Positions 9,538-20,612 are shown, counted from the first letter of the stretch. The stretch is 64,000 bases of DNA from Vibrio sp. NTOU-M3 (GCF_040869035.1 NZ_CP162100.1:744001-808000); one strand, 5' to 3'. Made by a program: numbers and translations. The notes: generated by a model from the letters alone, not told the origin.

Positions 9538-9660
9538 TCTTTATCTCTACGTCGCTTAATAAAGTTTTCAGATTATAAACTGCTTCGTGATAATGAACTA
9601 TATACGGGTAACACATTTTTAACCCTTCAGTTCACAAGTGTTTTTTATCTGTTTGATAAA

Positions 9661-9690
9661 TAAAAAGAAAGCAGCTTTCGCTGCTTTCAA
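9661..9690 (-). terminator. ybeD terminator
   Basis: On the minus strand GAAAGCAGC, a GAAA tetraloop, GCTGCTTTC, then TTTTTATT. Confidence 0.88.
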
Positions 9691-9713
9691 AAAAATTTTA
9701 ATAATTAAATTTT

Positions 9714-9992
9714 TTATAGAACCATACGAACGATATCGATCTCACCCAGTTCTTTGTAAAGGGTTTCTACTTGCTCGATTGACGTTGCGGTAATGTTAAT
9801 TGATACCGAGTGGTAATTCCCTTTTGCACTTGGTTTCACTGTAGGGCTGTAATCACCAGGTGCATGGCGTTGAATTACTTCAAGCACTTTCTCTGGTAGC
9901 TCAGGTTTTGCATAACCCATTACCTTGTAGGTAAACGAACAAGGGAACTCAAGCAGGTCTTTAAGCTTTGCATCTGAGTTAATAGTCAGCAT
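9714..9992 (-). CDS. ybeD: DUF493 family protein YbeD
   Basis: A 92-residue soluble protein of the DUF493/YbeD family, whose known structure is an ACT/ferredoxin-like fold. Conserved features are [14 protein letters not shown] near the N-terminus, GNYHSVSI in the middle and [18 protein letters not shown] at the end. It sits between dacA and lipB, the same place as in E. coli. The function is unestablished; its constant linkage to lipB suggests a link to lipoate or envelope metabolism, but that is inference. Confidence 0.92.
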   Translation of the reverse strand: MLTINSDAKLKDLLEFPCSFTYKVMGYAKPELPEKVLEVIQRHAPGDYSPTVKPSAKGNYHSVSINITATSIEQVETLYKELGEIDIVRMVL

Positions 9993-10086
9993 ATTGAAAA
10001 CTCCAAGTTGGAAAATCTGTTTAGCAGCGCGGAATAGTACTGCCTATCGAGTTGGATCTCAAGAGCAGGCTCTTTGCGCTAGAAGT

Positions 10087-10115
10087 AAAAAAAGCCGCAT
10101 AATACGCGGCTTTTT
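10087..10115 (-). terminator. dacA terminator
   Basis: AAAGCCGC/GCGGCTTT with flanking A- and T-runs, 19 bp after the dacA stop on the minus strand. Confidence 0.85.
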
Positions 10116-10133
10116 GAAAGAGAGGGTTCAGAA

Positions 10134-11312
10134 TTAAAAGAAGCTTTTGAATAGAAGCTTGATGTAATCCCATAGGCGGCTAAATAGGCTGCCTTCTTCA
10201 ACATCTTCCAGTGCAAGTAGTGGGTATTCTGCTACGTCTTCACCGTCTAATTGATAGTATAGCTTACCAACTACATCGCCTTTCTTCAGCGGAGCTTCTA
10301 GTTCTTTCTCAAGTACGAAGCTGGCTTTCAATTTCTTCGCTTGACCACGAGGCAAGGTAACGTAAGTGTCCTGATCTAAACCTAGCGCAACAGTGTCTTT
10401 GTCACCCATCCAGATTTTTTCATCCACAAAGGTTTGACCTGCTTTGTGTGGTGCAACGGTTTCGAAGAAGCGGAAACCGTAGCTCAGAAGCTTTTTACTT
10501 TCCGATTTACGAGCGTTTGCACTCTTTGTCCCCATCACGACGGCAACAAGACGCATTTGGCCTTCAGTTGCTGAGCTAACTAAGCTGTAACCCGCGTTGC
10601 TAGTGTGGCCGGTTTTGATACCATCAACGTTCATGCTCTTATCCCAAAGCAAGCCGTTACGGTTGTATTGAGTAATGCCATTGTAGGTAAACTTCTTCTC
10701 GGAATAGATACGGTACTCTTCAGGAACATCGCGGATGAGTGCTGCACCCAGCTTCGCCATATCGTATGGAGTTGAGTATAGGTTTGGGTTATCTAAACCA
10801 TGTACGTTGGCAAAATGCGTGTTTGTCATACCAATGGTATCTGCCCACGCATTCATGAGATCAACAAACGCATCTTCAGAACCAGCGATGTGTTCAGCCA
10901 TCGCTACACAAGCATCGTTACCTGATTGGATGATGATGCCACGGTTAAGATCTTTGACTTTAACTGTTGTTCCCACTTCCACAAACATTTTTGAAGAGTC
11001 AGGGAAGTTCTTCGCCCAAGCATTCCGGCTGATAGTTACATCATCTTCAGAAGTAATGTTGCCGCGAGCAAGCTCTTGGCCAATGACGTAACTGGTCATC
11101 ATTTTGGTCAAACTTGCAGGAGAAAGCTTAGTATTAGCTTCCTTTTCAGCAAGAATTTTCCCTGAATGGTAGTCGATTAGCACATAGCCTTTCGCTGCGA
11201 TCTGTGGAGGATCTGGCACAACGGTCGGGGAAGCGAATGCGGATGAAGCGAACGTCGCAGAAATAGCGATAGAGGACGCGAAAATATTTTTAAGAAGCGT
11301 TGTTTTTTTCAT
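10134..11312 (-). CDS. dacA: D-alanyl-D-alanine carboxypeptidase (PBP5/6 type)
   Basis: A 392-residue low-molecular-weight penicillin-binding protein that trims the terminal D-Ala from peptidoglycan pentapeptides. It has an N-terminal signal peptide ending in SSAFA-SPTVV. The three active-site motifs are SLTK (SPASLTKMMTSY), SGN (IIQSGNDACVAMAEH) and KTG (VDGIKTGHTSNAGYS). The C-terminal amphipathic helix FSRLWDYIKLLFKSFF would anchor it to the outer face of the inner membrane. It is separated from rlpA upstream by 90 bp containing a long stem-loop. Confidence 0.97.
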   Translation of the reverse strand: MKKTTLLKNIFASSIAISATFASSAFASPTVVPDPPQIAAKGYVLIDYHSGKILAEKEANTKLSPASLTKMMTSYVIGQELARGNITSEDDVTISRNAWAKNFPDSSKMFVEVGTTVKVKDLNRGIIIQSGNDACVAMAEHIAGSEDAFVDLMNAWADTIGMTNTHFANVHGLDNPNLYSTPYDMAKLGAALIRDVPEEYRIYSEKKFTYNGITQYNRNGLLWDKSMNVDGIKTGHTSNAGYSLVSSATEGQMRLVAVVMGTKSANARKSESKKLLSYGFRFFETVAPHKAGQTFVDEKIWMGDKDTVALGLDQDTYVTLPRGQAKKLKASFVLEKELEAPLKKGDVVGKLYYQLDGEDVAEYPLLALEDVEEGSLFSRLWDYIKLLFKSFF

Positions 11313-11362
11313 GTTGAATACAAGTTTTTCGTTAACTGCCCATATCTTAACAGAAACAATCG

Positions 11363-11400
11363 CTCAAACCAGTAGGGGAGTACTCCCACACTGGATTGAG
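11363..11400 (-). other. intercistronic stem-loop between rlpA and dacA
   Basis: On the minus strand the sequence folds into nested paired blocks CTCAA/TTGAG, CCAGT/ACTGG and GGGAG/CTCCC, separated by 1-2-nt internal loops. No T-run follows, so it is unlikely to be an ordinary terminator. It starts within a few bases of the rlpA stop and could act as a partial attenuator or as an mRNA 3' stabiliser. Confidence 0.6.
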
Positions 11401-11402
11401 GA

Positions 11403-12233
11403 CTACTGCGTTTTAATAAATGCGCTGGAGTAACCCAGAACTTTAACCTGTTCTAACGTCTTTTGCGTCAGCATATAGTCATCAAATGGCCCTAAGAACA
11501 CTCGATGAGCTTTTTTATTGCTGTTGACGTAGCTTTGCACAGATAGCTTCTGACCAAGATTTTGCGCTAAAGTTCGCACACGGTCTTCATATTGTGAAGA
11601 AACTACCTGAATAACATATTTAGGAATGGCTTTCTTTTTGTGTGCCGCGGTGGGCTTATTGACGGTAATCACCTCAATTTCAACGTTGGCAGTTCCCGTC
11701 TTTAGTACATCAAGCTTAGTGGCGGCAGCATAGCTCAAGTCTATGATACGACCAGGATGGAATGGGCCACGGTCGTTAACACGAACCACTGTGCTTTTGC
11801 CGTTATCTAAATTTGTCACCTTTACAAAGCTTGGTAACGGCAGCGTTTTATGCGCAGCAGTCATCGAGTACATGTCGTAAATTTCGCCGTTTGACGTGAG
11901 GTGGCCATGAAACTTTTTACCATACCAAGACGCTTTACCACGCTCTTTATAGCCTTTTGCATCAGAGACTATTTTGTAATGTGAGCCTCGCAAGGTGTAG
12001 TTTTTGTTTCCGCCACGACTATAAGGTTCAAACTGTGGTGATACCTCTTCAATGTGTTCGACGGAAATCGGTTTTTCAGGGGCAACGTCTTGAGCCAGTT
12101 TATAGCGGCTTTTAGGCTCAGAAGGCTGAGTTACAGTGGTGCTTTTTTCAGTCTCTTTTTCCTCCGGTGTGGAGGAACATCCAGCCAAAATACCAGTAAT
12201 AAAAGAAGCTAGGATGAAGTGTTTTACGTTCAT
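11403..12233 (-). CDS. rlpA: septal ring lytic transglycosylase RlpA family lipoprotein
   Basis: A 276-residue outer-membrane lipoprotein. The signal peptide ends in the lipobox LAGC (Cys19). A low-complexity linker rich in T, E, P and S follows. The double-psi beta-barrel catalytic domain begins at [18 protein letters not shown] and includes [16 protein letters not shown] and the VNDRGPF motif with its catalytic-site aspartate. A C-terminal SPOR domain (from about residue 200, [14 protein letters not shown]) binds denuded glycans at the septum. It belongs to the mrdA-mrdB-rlpA-dacA cell-wall cluster. Confidence 0.95.
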   Translation of the reverse strand: MNVKHFILASFITGILAGCSSTPEEKETEKSTTVTQPSEPKSRYKLAQDVAPEKPISVEHIEEVSPQFEPYSRGGNKNYTLRGSHYKIVSDAKGYKERGKASWYGKKFHGHLTSNGEIYDMYSMTAAHKTLPLPSFVKVTNLDNGKSTVVRVNDRGPFHPGRIIDLSYAAATKLDVLKTGTANVEIEVITVNKPTAAHKKKAIPKYVIQVVSSQYEDRVRTLAQNLGQKLSVQSYVNSNKKAHRVFLGPFDDYMLTQKTLEQVKVLGYSSAFIKTQ

Positions 12234-12236
12234 GAA

Positions 12237-13358
12237 TTAAGTTGCCTTTGAAAACGCTTTTCGGTGAGTGTGAATCGACATCAAGATGCCAAAGCCAGCC
12301 ATCAAGGTGACCATTGAAGTGCCACCATAACTGATTAATGGTAGCGGTACGCCAACAACAGGTAAAATCCCACTCACCATGCCGATATTTACAAATACGT
12401 AGACGAAAAAGCTTAATACAATACTGCCAGCCATCATTCGGCCAAATGCAGTTTGGGCTTTGCTCGCCAAATAGAGACCGCGACCAATAATAAACAGGTA
12501 CAGGCTAAGTAGCAGTAAGATACCAATGAGTCCCCATTCTTCTGCGATGACCGCGAAAATAAAGTCAGTATGGCGCTCTGGAAGGAATTCGAGCTGTGAC
12601 TGAGTTCCTTGCATCCAGCCTTTACCTGAAATCCCCCCAGATCCAATAGCGATTTTACTTTGAATGATATGGTATCCAGCTCCGAGAGGATCGGACTCAG
12701 GGTTAAACAGGGTTCGAACACGAACTTTCTGATATTCGCGCATGAGGAAGAACCATAGGATTGGCAAAAATGCTCCGAGAGCACACGCGGCACTGAAGAT
12801 GATTTTCCAGCTGATACCTGCAAGAAAAATAACAAAGATACCAGACGCTGCAATCAGGATTGAGGTACCTAAGTCAGGTTGTTTTGCGATCAAAATAGTG
12901 GGTACAAAGACCAATACTAGTGAGATCACTAAAGTTTGAAATGTGGGAGGAAGTGAACGCTTACCAATAAAACGAGCGACCATTAAAGGCACGGCAAGTT
13001 TGAGTAACTCTGAGGGTTGGAATCGTACAAAACCAAGATTGAGCCAGCGTTGAGCACCTTTTGAGGCTTCACCAAAAAAGAGCACGCCCAGTAATAAGAG
13101 TACCCCTGCGAAGAACATGAGCGGTGCAAGCGTTTCATACGTTCTTGGGGGAACTTGCGCCAGAATGACCATGACGCCAAGCGCCATTCCCATGCGTAAT
13201 GCTTGTCTATCCATCATTGCGAAGTTTTGACCACTGGCACTGTACATGACCATTAAGCCAAACCCCATTAACACCAAAATGCCAAGTAGCATCGGTAAAT
13301 CAATATGAAAGCGCTCAAACAGAGCGCGATTCTGGCCAGTTGCTGGATCGAAGTCCAT
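12237..13358 (-). CDS. mrdB: peptidoglycan glycosyltransferase RodA
   Basis: A 373-residue SEDS-family polymerase with about ten membrane segments; it builds glycan strands in the elongasome with PBP2. SEDS signatures seen: [31 protein letters not shown] (conserved aspartate), [19 protein letters not shown] and [16 protein letters not shown]. Its start codon shares a base with the mrdA stop, so the two partners are coupled. Length is as in E. coli RodA (370). Confidence 0.97.
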   Translation of the reverse strand: MDFDPATGQNRALFERFHIDLPMLLGILVLMGFGLMVMYSASGQNFAMMDRQALRMGMALGVMVILAQVPPRTYETLAPLMFFAGVLLLLGVLFFGEASKGAQRWLNLGFVRFQPSELLKLAVPLMVARFIGKRSLPPTFQTLVISLVLVFVPTILIAKQPDLGTSILIAASGIFVIFLAGISWKIIFSAACALGAFLPILWFFLMREYQKVRVRTLFNPESDPLGAGYHIIQSKIAIGSGGISGKGWMQGTQSQLEFLPERHTDFIFAVIAEEWGLIGILLLLSLYLFIIGRGLYLASKAQTAFGRMMAGSIVLSFFVYVFVNIGMVSGILPVVGVPLPLISYGGTSMVTLMAGFGILMSIHTHRKAFSKAT

Positions 13359-15253
13359 TATTTGCTCGCCTCTTGTTGTTCTGTCGATTCATCTAATAAA
13401 TAGTGATCGAACACTTTTCTTACCACTGGGGCACCATGACTAGAACCACCACCAGCGTTTTCAAGTACGATGGTCACTACCAACTTTGGATCTTTTAGTG
13501 GGGCAAAGCCAGTGAACAACGCATGATCGCGTAGGTGTTCTGCGAGTTCGTCGGCATTGTATTCCTCATCTTCACCGAGGCCAAAGACCTGTGCCGTTCC
13601 CGATTTGCCGCCACTGACGTACTTCGTATCTTTAAATGAGCGCCGTGCAGTGCCTTTTTTACCGTGGTTAACTAAGCGCATCCCATCGATGGCAATATCC
13701 CAGTAGCGTTCAGGTACGCCAGTGATAGGTGGATAGGTTTCAACGTCAGACAGTTGCTGCTTTTCAAACAGCTCGCCATTTTTGATCGTTGCACGCAGCA
13801 AGTGAGGGGCAACCACTTCACCTCGGTTGACTAAAACTGAGGTCGCTTTTGCGATTTGCATTGGCGTAGCTGTCCAATAACCTTGACCGATACCAACCGG
13901 AATCGTATCACCTTGATACCAAGGAACGCGGTGGCGCGCCATTTTCCACTCTCGAGTTGGCATATTGGCTTTGCTTTCTTCAAAGATATCAATGCCGGTG
14001 TAGTCACCAAAACCAAACATCATCATCCAGCGAGAGATGCGGTCAATCCCCATGTCATAAGCGACTTGATAGAAGAAGGTATCAACGGATTCTTCAATGG
14101 ATTTTGTGATATTCACTTTACCGTGTCCCCAGCGGAGCCAGTCTCGGAATGGTTTAGTTTTCGAATTTGGTATCTTCCAGTAACCGGGATCATTTCGAGT
14201 GGTGTACGGTGTGATCACGCCTTCTTGCAATGCAGCAACAGCCATAAAAGGTTTAATCGTGGATGCTGGTGGGTATATTCCTAATGTTGCGCGGTTGACT
14301 AGGGGACGGTCTTTGTTATTAAGAAGAGCGCTGTATGCCTTGCCAGAAATACCATGAACGAAGGCGTTTGGATCATAGCTTGGGCTTGATACCATCGCCA
14401 ATACACCATTGTCTTTTGGATCGAGAACAACGGCGCTGCCTCTTCGGTTATCAAGCAATTTATGGACATAAAGCTGCAACTCGATGTCTAAATTAAGCAC
14501 AATATCTTTGCCCGGGATCGGTGGGACATATTTTAGTGTGCGGATAATGCGCCCACGGCTGTTGACTTCGACTTCTTGATAGCCTGCAGTGCCGTGTAGT
14601 AGATCTTCGTAATAACGTTCAATACCAAGTTTGCCGATATCACGAGTCGCTTGGTAGTTCGCATCTTTTTCTTCACGGATCAGTCGCTGCATGTCACGAT
14701 CATTAATTCTTGATACGTAACCAATCACGTGAGTTAACACTTCACCATATGGGTAGTAGCGCTTTAAGGCGGCACCAACAGAAACGCCGGTAAAGCGGTG
14801 TTGATTAACGGAAAACTTAGCAACTTGCTCTTGTGTGAGCTGAGTTAAAATCGGGACAGATTTGAATCGACGAGTTTGACGACGTTCTTTTTGAAAGCGC
14901 TCAACTTGCTCCGGAGTGATTTCTAAGATTTTTTGTAGCTCGGCAATGGTTTCATCCATGTTTTTGATTTTTTCTGGGATGATTTCCAAGCTAAATACTG
15001 GGCGGTTTTCCGCAAGTAATACGCCGTTTCGGTCATAGATCAGACCGCGGTTGGGGGCCAGTGGTACGACTTTAATTCGGTTGTCGTTAGAGCGAGTTTT
15101 ATAATCTTGATACTGATTGATTTGAATGTTGTACAGGTTAGCAATCAGTACGCCCATCATGGCAATAATACCGAGGAAAGCGACAACAGCACGACTGCGA
15201 AACAGTCGTGCTTCTTCTTGGTAGTCCCTTATTTGGCTACGCTTTCTTAACAT
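13358..15253 (-). CDS. mrdA: penicillin-binding protein 2
   Basis: A 631-residue class B transpeptidase that crosslinks peptidoglycan during rod elongation. It has one N-terminal membrane anchor ([19 protein letters not shown]), a dimerisation domain with [18 protein letters not shown], and a transpeptidase domain with SxxK ([10 protein letters not shown]), SxD/N-type SVDTFFY and KSGTAQ. The C-terminus is slightly hydrophilic (EQQEASK). It lies between rlmH and mrdB, the same order as in E. coli. Confidence 0.97.
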   Translation of the reverse strand: MLRKRSQIRDYQEEARLFRSRAVVAFLGIIAMMGVLIANLYNIQINQYQDYKTRSNDNRIKVVPLAPNRGLIYDRNGVLLAENRPVFSLEIIPEKIKNMDETIAELQKILEITPEQVERFQKERRQTRRFKSVPILTQLTQEQVAKFSVNQHRFTGVSVGAALKRYYPYGEVLTHVIGYVSRINDRDMQRLIREEKDANYQATRDIGKLGIERYYEDLLHGTAGYQEVEVNSRGRIIRTLKYVPPIPGKDIVLNLDIELQLYVHKLLDNRRGSAVVLDPKDNGVLAMVSSPSYDPNAFVHGISGKAYSALLNNKDRPLVNRATLGIYPPASTIKPFMAVAALQEGVITPYTTRNDPGYWKIPNSKTKPFRDWLRWGHGKVNITKSIEESVDTFFYQVAYDMGIDRISRWMMMFGFGDYTGIDIFEESKANMPTREWKMARHRVPWYQGDTIPVGIGQGYWTATPMQIAKATSVLVNRGEVVAPHLLRATIKNGELFEKQQLSDVETYPPITGVPERYWDIAIDGMRLVNHGKKGTARRSFKDTKYVSGGKSGTAQVFGLGEDEEYNADELAEHLRDHALFTGFAPLKDPKLVVTIVLENAGGGSSHGAPVVRKVFDHYLLDESTEQQEASK

Positions 15254-15259
15254 CTACGT

Positions 15260-15730
15260 TTATTCTCGATGGTACGGGTGGTTAGCAGTGATGCTCCACG
15301 CGCGGTACAAGCTTTCTGCCATCACAATACGAACCAGTGGGTGAGGCAATGTTAATGGGGAAAGTGACCAGCTTTGATCAGCAGCAGCTTTACATGCGGG
15401 GGCCAAGCCTTCCGGTCCGCCAATTAAAATCGAAACATCTCGGCCATCTAATTTCCATGACTCCAGTTGTTGCGCTAATTGAGGGGTATCCCATTGGCGA
15501 CCTGGGATATCGAGAGTAACAATTCGGTTGCCTTTTGGCACCACTGCCAACATCGCTTCGCCTTCTTTTTGCAATATTCTTGCAATATCAGCGTTTTTTC
15601 CGCGTTTCCCCGCGGTGATTTCAATCAGCTCAAGGGGCATGTCGTGAGGAAAGCGGCGGCGATACTCTTGGAATCCTTCTTCGACCCATTTCGGCATTTT
15701 CGTGCCAACCGCGATAAGCTGGATTTTCAT
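15260..15730 (-). CDS. rlmH: 23S rRNA (pseudouridine1915-N3)-methyltransferase
   Basis: A 156-residue SPOUT methyltransferase that modifies Psi1915 in helix 69 of 23S rRNA in assembled ribosomes. The opening [20 protein letters not shown], the motif [13 protein letters not shown] (trefoil-knot SAM site) and the end [15 protein letters not shown]...HPYHRE are all family hallmarks. The ATG at 15730 matches E. coli in position. A GTG one codon upstream is possible but unnecessary. The gene follows rsfS with 3 bp between stop and ATG. Confidence 0.97.
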   Translation of the reverse strand: MKIQLIAVGTKMPKWVEEGFQEYRRRFPHDMPLELIEITAGKRGKNADIARILQKEGEAMLAVVPKGNRIVTLDIPGRQWDTPQLAQQLESWKLDGRDVSILIGGPEGLAPACKAAADQSWSLSPLTLPHPLVRIVMAESLYRAWSITANHPYHRE

Positions 15731-15733
15731 CAC

Positions 15734-16051
15734 TTAGCTCCACAGTTTCTCGAGCTGGTACATTTCACGATGCTCTTCTTGCATCACATGTACTATGGTT
15801 GTCCCCATATCAACGACAACCCATTCACCTTCCGTTTCACCATCGATCGCAAGTGGTGCCATACCCGCGCCTTTCGCTTCTCTGGCTACATGATCCGCAA
15901 TGGAGGCAACGTGGCGTTTAGATGTTCCTGTACAGACAATCATGTAATCAGTGATGCTGGATTTTCCCTGAACATCGAGAGTAACAATATCTTGGGCTTT
16001 CATATCGTCTACTTTGTCTGCCAAAAAGTCATTTAATTCTTCACGTAGCAA
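15734..16051 (-). CDS. rsfS: ribosome silencing factor RsfS
   Basis: A 105-residue protein that binds L14 and blocks 30S-50S joining when nutrients are scarce. The family block [20 protein letters not shown] and the end [20 protein letters not shown] are visible. The start is TTG (16049-16051): it lies 6 bp after GAGGAAC, and it gives exactly the E. coli length of 105 residues, whereas no ATG is available nearby. It forms a coupled unit with rlmH, both acting on the large ribosomal subunit. Confidence 0.95.
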   Translation of the reverse strand: MLREELNDFLADKVDDMKAQDIVTLDVQGKSSITDYMIVCTGTSKRHVASIADHVAREAKGAGMAPLAIDGETEGEWVVVDMGTTIVHVMQEEHREMYQLEKLWS

Positions 16052-16100
16052 GGTGAGTTCCTCTATTCGGTTTATTTAGGGCGGCGCAGTATAGCATGCA

Positions 16101-17117
16101 TTAATGTAATTGCACTTCAGGCATACAGAGTTCAAGGCTGAGTTGGTGTAGTTGTGGCCAACTGCTTTGCTCATATTGTGTTTTCGCCTGTAGCTCGATT
16201 TGTGTAAGCAAGTGAATAAGTGTTTGTAATTTCTTCAAGTTTAAGCGATTTAATGCAGCAGAATATAAAGGCCGTTTGGATTGCCAGATCCGGTGACTTT
16301 CAAAGATCTGAGCAAGAGAGCTTTGCTGACTCTGTTGCTTCATCTGGATAAGAAGGAGCAGCTCTTTTTGTATGGTACGAATGAGTATGACATCTTCCGT
16401 ACCTTCCGCTTCCAGTTGGCGAAGTATTCGTTGAGAGCGCTTTGCTTTGCCGGCCAATAATGCATCAGTCCAATGAAAAGGTGTGTAGTGGTTATGGCGG
16501 CTTAACGATTCTTCAAGACGAATTAGTGTTAATTGACCATCGGGATACAGTAAGGTGAGCTTTTCTAAGCTTTGGGATAAGGCAAATAGGTTACCCTCAT
16601 GCCATTGCGCTAACATTTGTACGGCTTCGTTATCTGGTTGCAGGTTTAGGGCTCGGCAACGTGCCTGTACAAATTGGGGCAGGCGGTGTAATTCGGGGGT
16701 TAAACAGCTTACCCAAGCCCCTTTAGCACTCAGCGCTTTAAACCATTTGCTGTTTTCTTGTGCTTTGGTCAATTTAGTACCAATTAACACAAAGAGGATA
16801 TCGTCATGCAACACATCTGCCAGATTAACAAGTTCTTTGGCGATCGCAGCATTAACACCAGACTCTGGCAGCTCTAGTTCGATTAACTGTCGAGAAGAGA
16901 ATAAGCTTAACGCTTGGCAGCAATCGTAAACCTCATTCCAATCAAAGCTAGCATCAATACCAAATCGGTGTCTTTCTTCGAAACCTTGGCTCAAAGCTTG
17001 TTGTTGAATAGCCTGACGAGACTCTTGTATCAGCAATGGTTCATTACCAAACAGCAGGTAAACACCGTGTAACTGTTTGGCAAATTGTTCATTCAGACGG
17101 TCAGCGTAAACTCGCAT
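16101..17117 (-). CDS. holA: DNA polymerase III subunit delta
   Basis: A 338-residue clamp-loader subunit that opens the beta sliding clamp. It has the opening RLNEQFAKQLHGVYLLFGNEPLLIQESRQ typical of HolA, an AAA+-like fold without a functional Walker A, and a C-terminal collar domain. Length is close to E. coli HolA (343). It begins 12 bp after the lptE stop, the usual lptE-holA order. Confidence 0.95.
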   Translation of the reverse strand: MRVYADRLNEQFAKQLHGVYLLFGNEPLLIQESRQAIQQQALSQGFEERHRFGIDASFDWNEVYDCCQALSLFSSRQLIELELPESGVNAAIAKELVNLADVLHDDILFVLIGTKLTKAQENSKWFKALSAKGAWVSCLTPELHRLPQFVQARCRALNLQPDNEAVQMLAQWHEGNLFALSQSLEKLTLLYPDGQLTLIRLEESLSRHNHYTPFHWTDALLAGKAKRSQRILRQLEAEGTEDVILIRTIQKELLLLIQMKQQSQQSSLAQIFESHRIWQSKRPLYSAALNRLNLKKLQTLIHLLTQIELQAKTQYEQSSWPQLHQLSLELCMPEVQLH

Positions 17118-17129
17118 TGATACCTCTTA

Positions 17130-17780
17130 TTACTGGCCGTTTGCCGTCTCTGAGCTGACTGCTTGAGGATTCGAGACTTGCGGAAGCTCGCCCTCAACGG
17201 TTTTGATGCGGTATTGTTCTTCTGCGCCTTGAATTTGTTGCTGTTCCAGCTCTGCTTGCTGCATTTCGTTTGCCGTTATGTCTGCTTTTAAGCGCGCCAT
17301 TTGACGGATGATCTGAGTTGCAGCCAGTTTACGCATCTCGTCTTCGATCATGTCACGTTCTACCGATTTCGCTAATGCAGTTAATGGGTTATCTAGATAG
17401 CTACGGGTAACACTGGTTGAAAAGGTTTTTGTTCCTAGTTCTGGAATAGTGACTCGGTAAGATGCTCGGAATGTCAGCTCTTTCTCCGCCGCTCGTGTAT
17501 TTTGATAAAGAGATAGTGTGCGTTCACCAACGCCTTCACCTAATAGGTGTAAGCTCGGCGTATTCGAAGATGGTGGCACAATGTTGATATCGTTAATGCG
17601 CAGTTGAGCTTTGACCATACGTGTAAAATCACTGTATTGGTCATAACTGGTGACAGACAAATTATCGAGCTCTTCCGGAATAGAGTAGTCCCCACGTAAA
17701 TGGAAACCACATGCCGTTAGCATACTTGCTGCAAGTACTACGCTAGCAAGTTTAAGGGAAGAAATAGAAAATAAGCGCAT
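17130..17780 (-). CDS. lptE: LPS assembly lipoprotein LptE
   Basis: A 216-residue outer-membrane lipoprotein that plugs the LptD barrel and helps deliver LPS to the surface. The signal peptide ends LTACGFHLRG, with Cys24 lipidated and the family motif GFHLRG immediately following. The C-terminal 50 residues are rich in Q and E (ELEQQQIQGAEEQ) and probably disordered, an extension compared with E. coli LptE (193 residues). It is downstream of leuS as in E. coli. Confidence 0.95.
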   Translation of the reverse strand: MRLFSISSLKLASVVLAASMLTACGFHLRGDYSIPEELDNLSVTSYDQYSDFTRMVKAQLRINDINIVPPSSNTPSLHLLGEGVGERTLSLYQNTRAAEKELTFRASYRVTIPELGTKTFSTSVTRSYLDNPLTALAKSVERDMIEDEMRKLAATQIIRQMARLKADITANEMQQAELEQQQIQGAEEQYRIKTVEGELPQVSNPQAVSSETANGQ

Positions 17781-17852
17781 TGTCTGAGGACTCTCTGTTT
17801 TCGAAATACTTATCTTATGGCTCTATCGTAGGCATAAAATCATAAGATAAGT

Positions 17853-17877
17853 AAAGCAGGGCATAGGCCCTGCTTAA
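17853..17877 (-). other. stem-loop between leuS and lptE
   Basis: AAGCAGGGC/GCCCTGCTT with a short loop lies 20 bp after the leuS stop. The following sequence TTACTTATC is only moderately U-rich, so it is either a weak terminator that lets some transcription through to lptE or an mRNA-stabilising hairpin. Confidence 0.6.
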
Positions 17878-17894
17878 GACCAAGTATGTAACGA

Positions 17895-20468
17895 TTAGTT
17901 CGCTACGATATTCAGAAGTTTGCCCGGTACGTAAATCACTTTACGGATGGTTTTATCTTCTGTGAATTTGGTAACGTTTTCATCGTTTAGACCGAGTGCT
18001 TCGATATCTTCTTTAGAGATATCAGCAGGTACTGTTAGTTTGGCACGTAGCTTACCGTTAACTTGAACTACGATAGTTTTCTCGTCTTCAACAAGCGCTT
18101 TCTCGTCGAATGTTGGCCATACTGCGTTGTCGATATCTGACTCACCTAGTACAGTCCACAGTTCGTAAGAGATATGCGGAGTGATTGGGTAAAGCATTGC
18201 TACGACCGCTTTTAGTGCTTCATCAAGGATTGCACGATCTTGTGCAGAGTCTTGAGCCGCTTTCGCTAGCTTGTTCATCAGTTCCATGATTGCAGCAATT
18301 GCAGTGTTGAACGTTTGACGGCGAGCGATATCGTCAGTCACTTTGGCGATAGTCTTGTGAACGTCACGGCGAAGAGCTTTTTGGTCGCTAGACAGTGCTG
18401 AAGTGTCTACAGCTTCTGCTGCGCCTTTTGCTGCGTGCTCGTTCACTAGCTTCCACACACGTTTCAGGAAGCGGTTTGCACCTTCAACGCCAGACTCTTG
18501 CCACTCAAGTGTCATGTCTGCTGGAGATGCAAACATCATGAATAGACGTACTGTGTCAGCACCGTACTTATCTACCATCTCTTGTGGGTCGATACCGTTG
18601 TTCTTCGACTTAGACATTTTGATCATGCCTGAGTGTGTTACGTCACGGCCTTCGTTGTCTTTTGCAGAAGTGATGCGGCCTTTACCGTCACGCTCTACAG
18701 CAACGTCAGTTGGTGCAACCCACTCTTTACCGCCTTTGTCGTTCTCGAAGTAGAACGCATCCGCTAGAACCATGCCTTGACACAGAAGCTGCTTGAACGG
18801 TTCGTCAGACGTTACGTAGCCCGCGTCACGTAGCAGTTTATGGAAGAAGCGAGAGTACAGTAGGTGCATACAAGCGTGCTCGATACCACCGATGTACTGG
18901 TCTACTGGTAGCCAGTAGTTTGCTTTTTCTGGATCTAGGATATCGTCAGCTTGTGGTGAACAGTAACGCGCGTAGTACCAAGAAGATTCCATGAACGTAT
19001 CGAACGTATCTGTCTCACGTAGAGCAGGTTCGCCGTTGAAAGTTGTCTTCGCCCATTCTTTGTCTGCTTTGATTGGGCTCGTTACGCCGTCCATTACCAC
19101 GTCTTCTGGAAGGATTACTGGCAGTTGGTCAGCTGGTACTGGGTGAACTTCACCGTCTTCAGTCGTTACCATAGGGATTGGAGCACCCCAGTAACGTTGA
19201 CGAGATACGCCCCAGTCACGTAGACGGAAGTTAACTGTCTTAGTGCCTTTGCCTTCTGCTTCTAGCTTCGCTGCGATTGCATCGAACGCCGCTTGGAATT
19301 CTAGACCGTCGAATTCACCTGAATCGAACAGTACACCTTTCTCTGTGTATGCCACTTCAGAGATGTCTAGCTCGCTGCCATCAACTGGCTTGATAACTGG
19401 CACGATGTCTAGGCCGTACTTAGTTGCGAACTCAAAGTCACGTTGGTCGTGCGCAGGTACTGCCATTACAGCGCCTGTACCGTAGTCCATCAGTACAAAG
19501 TTAGCGACAAATACTGGTACTTCACGACCGTTCAATGGGTGAATAGCAGTAAGGCCAGTCGCCATACCTTTCTTCTCCATTGTCGCAAGTTCCGCTTCCG
19601 CTACTTTGTTGTTCTTACACTCGTCGATGAACGCTGCAAGCTCAGGGTTGTTCTCTGCGGCTACTGCTGCTAGAGGGTGACCTGCTGCGATACCCACGTA
19701 AGTCACACCCATTAGTGTGTCTGGACGTGTTGTGTAAACTTCTAGGTCTTGTTGACCCTTAACTTCAAACTTAAGCTCAACACCTTCAGAGCGACCGATC
19801 CAGTTGCGCTGCATGGTTTTAACCATTTCAGGCCAACCGTCTAGGTTATCTAGATCGTCTAGTAGCTCTTGAGCGTATTCAGTGATCTTGATGAACCACT
19901 GTGGAATTTCTTTTTGCTCTACCGGCGTGTCACAACGCCAGCAGCAGCCGTCTTCAACCTGCTCGTTTGCCAGAACAGTTTGGTCATTTGGACACCAGTT
20001 AACTGAAGACGTCTTCTTGTACACTAGGCCTTTGTTGTAAAGCTTAGTGAAGAACTCTTGTTCCCAACGGTAGTACTCAGGCGTACATGTTGCGAACTCA
20101 CGGTTCCAATCGTAACCAAAACCTAGCAATTTCAGCTGGTTTTTCATGTACTCGATGTTTTCGTATGTCCAAGGTGCAGGTGCTGTGTTGTTTTTCACCG
20201 CTGCGTTTTCTGCAGGTAGGCCAAATGCATCCCAACCAATTGGTTGCATTACATTTTTACCTTGTAGACGTTGGAAACGAGAGACCACATCACCGATGGT
20301 GTAGTTGCGCACGTGACCCATGTGCAGTCGACCACTTGGGTATGGGAACATGGATAGACAGTAGAATTTTTCTTTATTTGGGTCTTCACTTACAGCAAAG
20401 GTCTTGCTGTTGTCCCAGTGCTGTTGAACTTTCTGTTCAATATCTTGCGGGTTGTATTGCTCTTGCAT
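17895..20468 (-). CDS. leuS: leucyl-tRNA synthetase
   Basis: An 857-residue class I synthetase that charges tRNA-Leu. It has the HIGH motif as HMGH ([18 protein letters not shown]), a CP1 editing domain with the threonine-rich [13 protein letters not shown], a zinc-like CWRCD segment, and the KMSKS loop ([15 protein letters not shown]). The length matches E. coli LeuS (860). It is transcribed divergently from the ybeL-like gene and is followed by lptE-holA. Confidence 0.98.
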   Translation of the reverse strand: MQEQYNPQDIEQKVQQHWDNSKTFAVSEDPNKEKFYCLSMFPYPSGRLHMGHVRNYTIGDVVSRFQRLQGKNVMQPIGWDAFGLPAENAAVKNNTAPAPWTYENIEYMKNQLKLLGFGYDWNREFATCTPEYYRWEQEFFTKLYNKGLVYKKTSSVNWCPNDQTVLANEQVEDGCCWRCDTPVEQKEIPQWFIKITEYAQELLDDLDNLDGWPEMVKTMQRNWIGRSEGVELKFEVKGQQDLEVYTTRPDTLMGVTYVGIAAGHPLAAVAAENNPELAAFIDECKNNKVAEAELATMEKKGMATGLTAIHPLNGREVPVFVANFVLMDYGTGAVMAVPAHDQRDFEFATKYGLDIVPVIKPVDGSELDISEVAYTEKGVLFDSGEFDGLEFQAAFDAIAAKLEAEGKGTKTVNFRLRDWGVSRQRYWGAPIPMVTTEDGEVHPVPADQLPVILPEDVVMDGVTSPIKADKEWAKTTFNGEPALRETDTFDTFMESSWYYARYCSPQADDILDPEKANYWLPVDQYIGGIEHACMHLLYSRFFHKLLRDAGYVTSDEPFKQLLCQGMVLADAFYFENDKGGKEWVAPTDVAVERDGKGRITSAKDNEGRDVTHSGMIKMSKSKNNGIDPQEMVDKYGADTVRLFMMFASPADMTLEWQESGVEGANRFLKRVWKLVNEHAAKGAAEAVDTSALSSDQKALRRDVHKTIAKVTDDIARRQTFNTAIAAIMELMNKLAKAAQDSAQDRAILDEALKAVVAMLYPITPHISYELWTVLGESDIDNAVWPTFDEKALVEDEKTIVVQVNGKLRAKLTVPADISKEDIEALGLNDENVTKFTEDKTIRKVIYVPGKLLNIVAN

Positions 20469-20532
20469 CGATGATATCCGGTTATCTTGGAAATTGTGAG
20501 TTCAGTTAGAACAGACATTAATAGATCGTCAT

Positions 20533-20561
20533 AGAATACCTAAAGGAGAGGAGCACAACAA
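20533..20561 (-). promoter_or_regulatory. probable leuS promoter
   Basis: On the minus strand TTGTTG (20556-20561), a 17-bp spacer and TATTCT (20533-20538), then ATGACG. Transcription would start near 20526 and give a leader of about 58 nt. Hexamers are moderate and the spacing ideal. No leucine-rich leader peptide is evident. Confidence 0.5.
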
Positions 20562-20612
20562 TAGGCTCAGCCAGATAATCAAATCCTAATACATCAGGTT
20601 ATGGAGGTGGGT

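Noticed and set aside
15479-16036. 185-codon plus-strand frame across rlmH and rsfS
   Set aside because: Long only because both real genes lack stops in the mirror frame; the sequence is not protein-like.
18403-18753. 116-codon frame antisense to leuS
   Set aside because: It lies fully within leuS on the opposite strand, has no family features and no ribosome-binding site.
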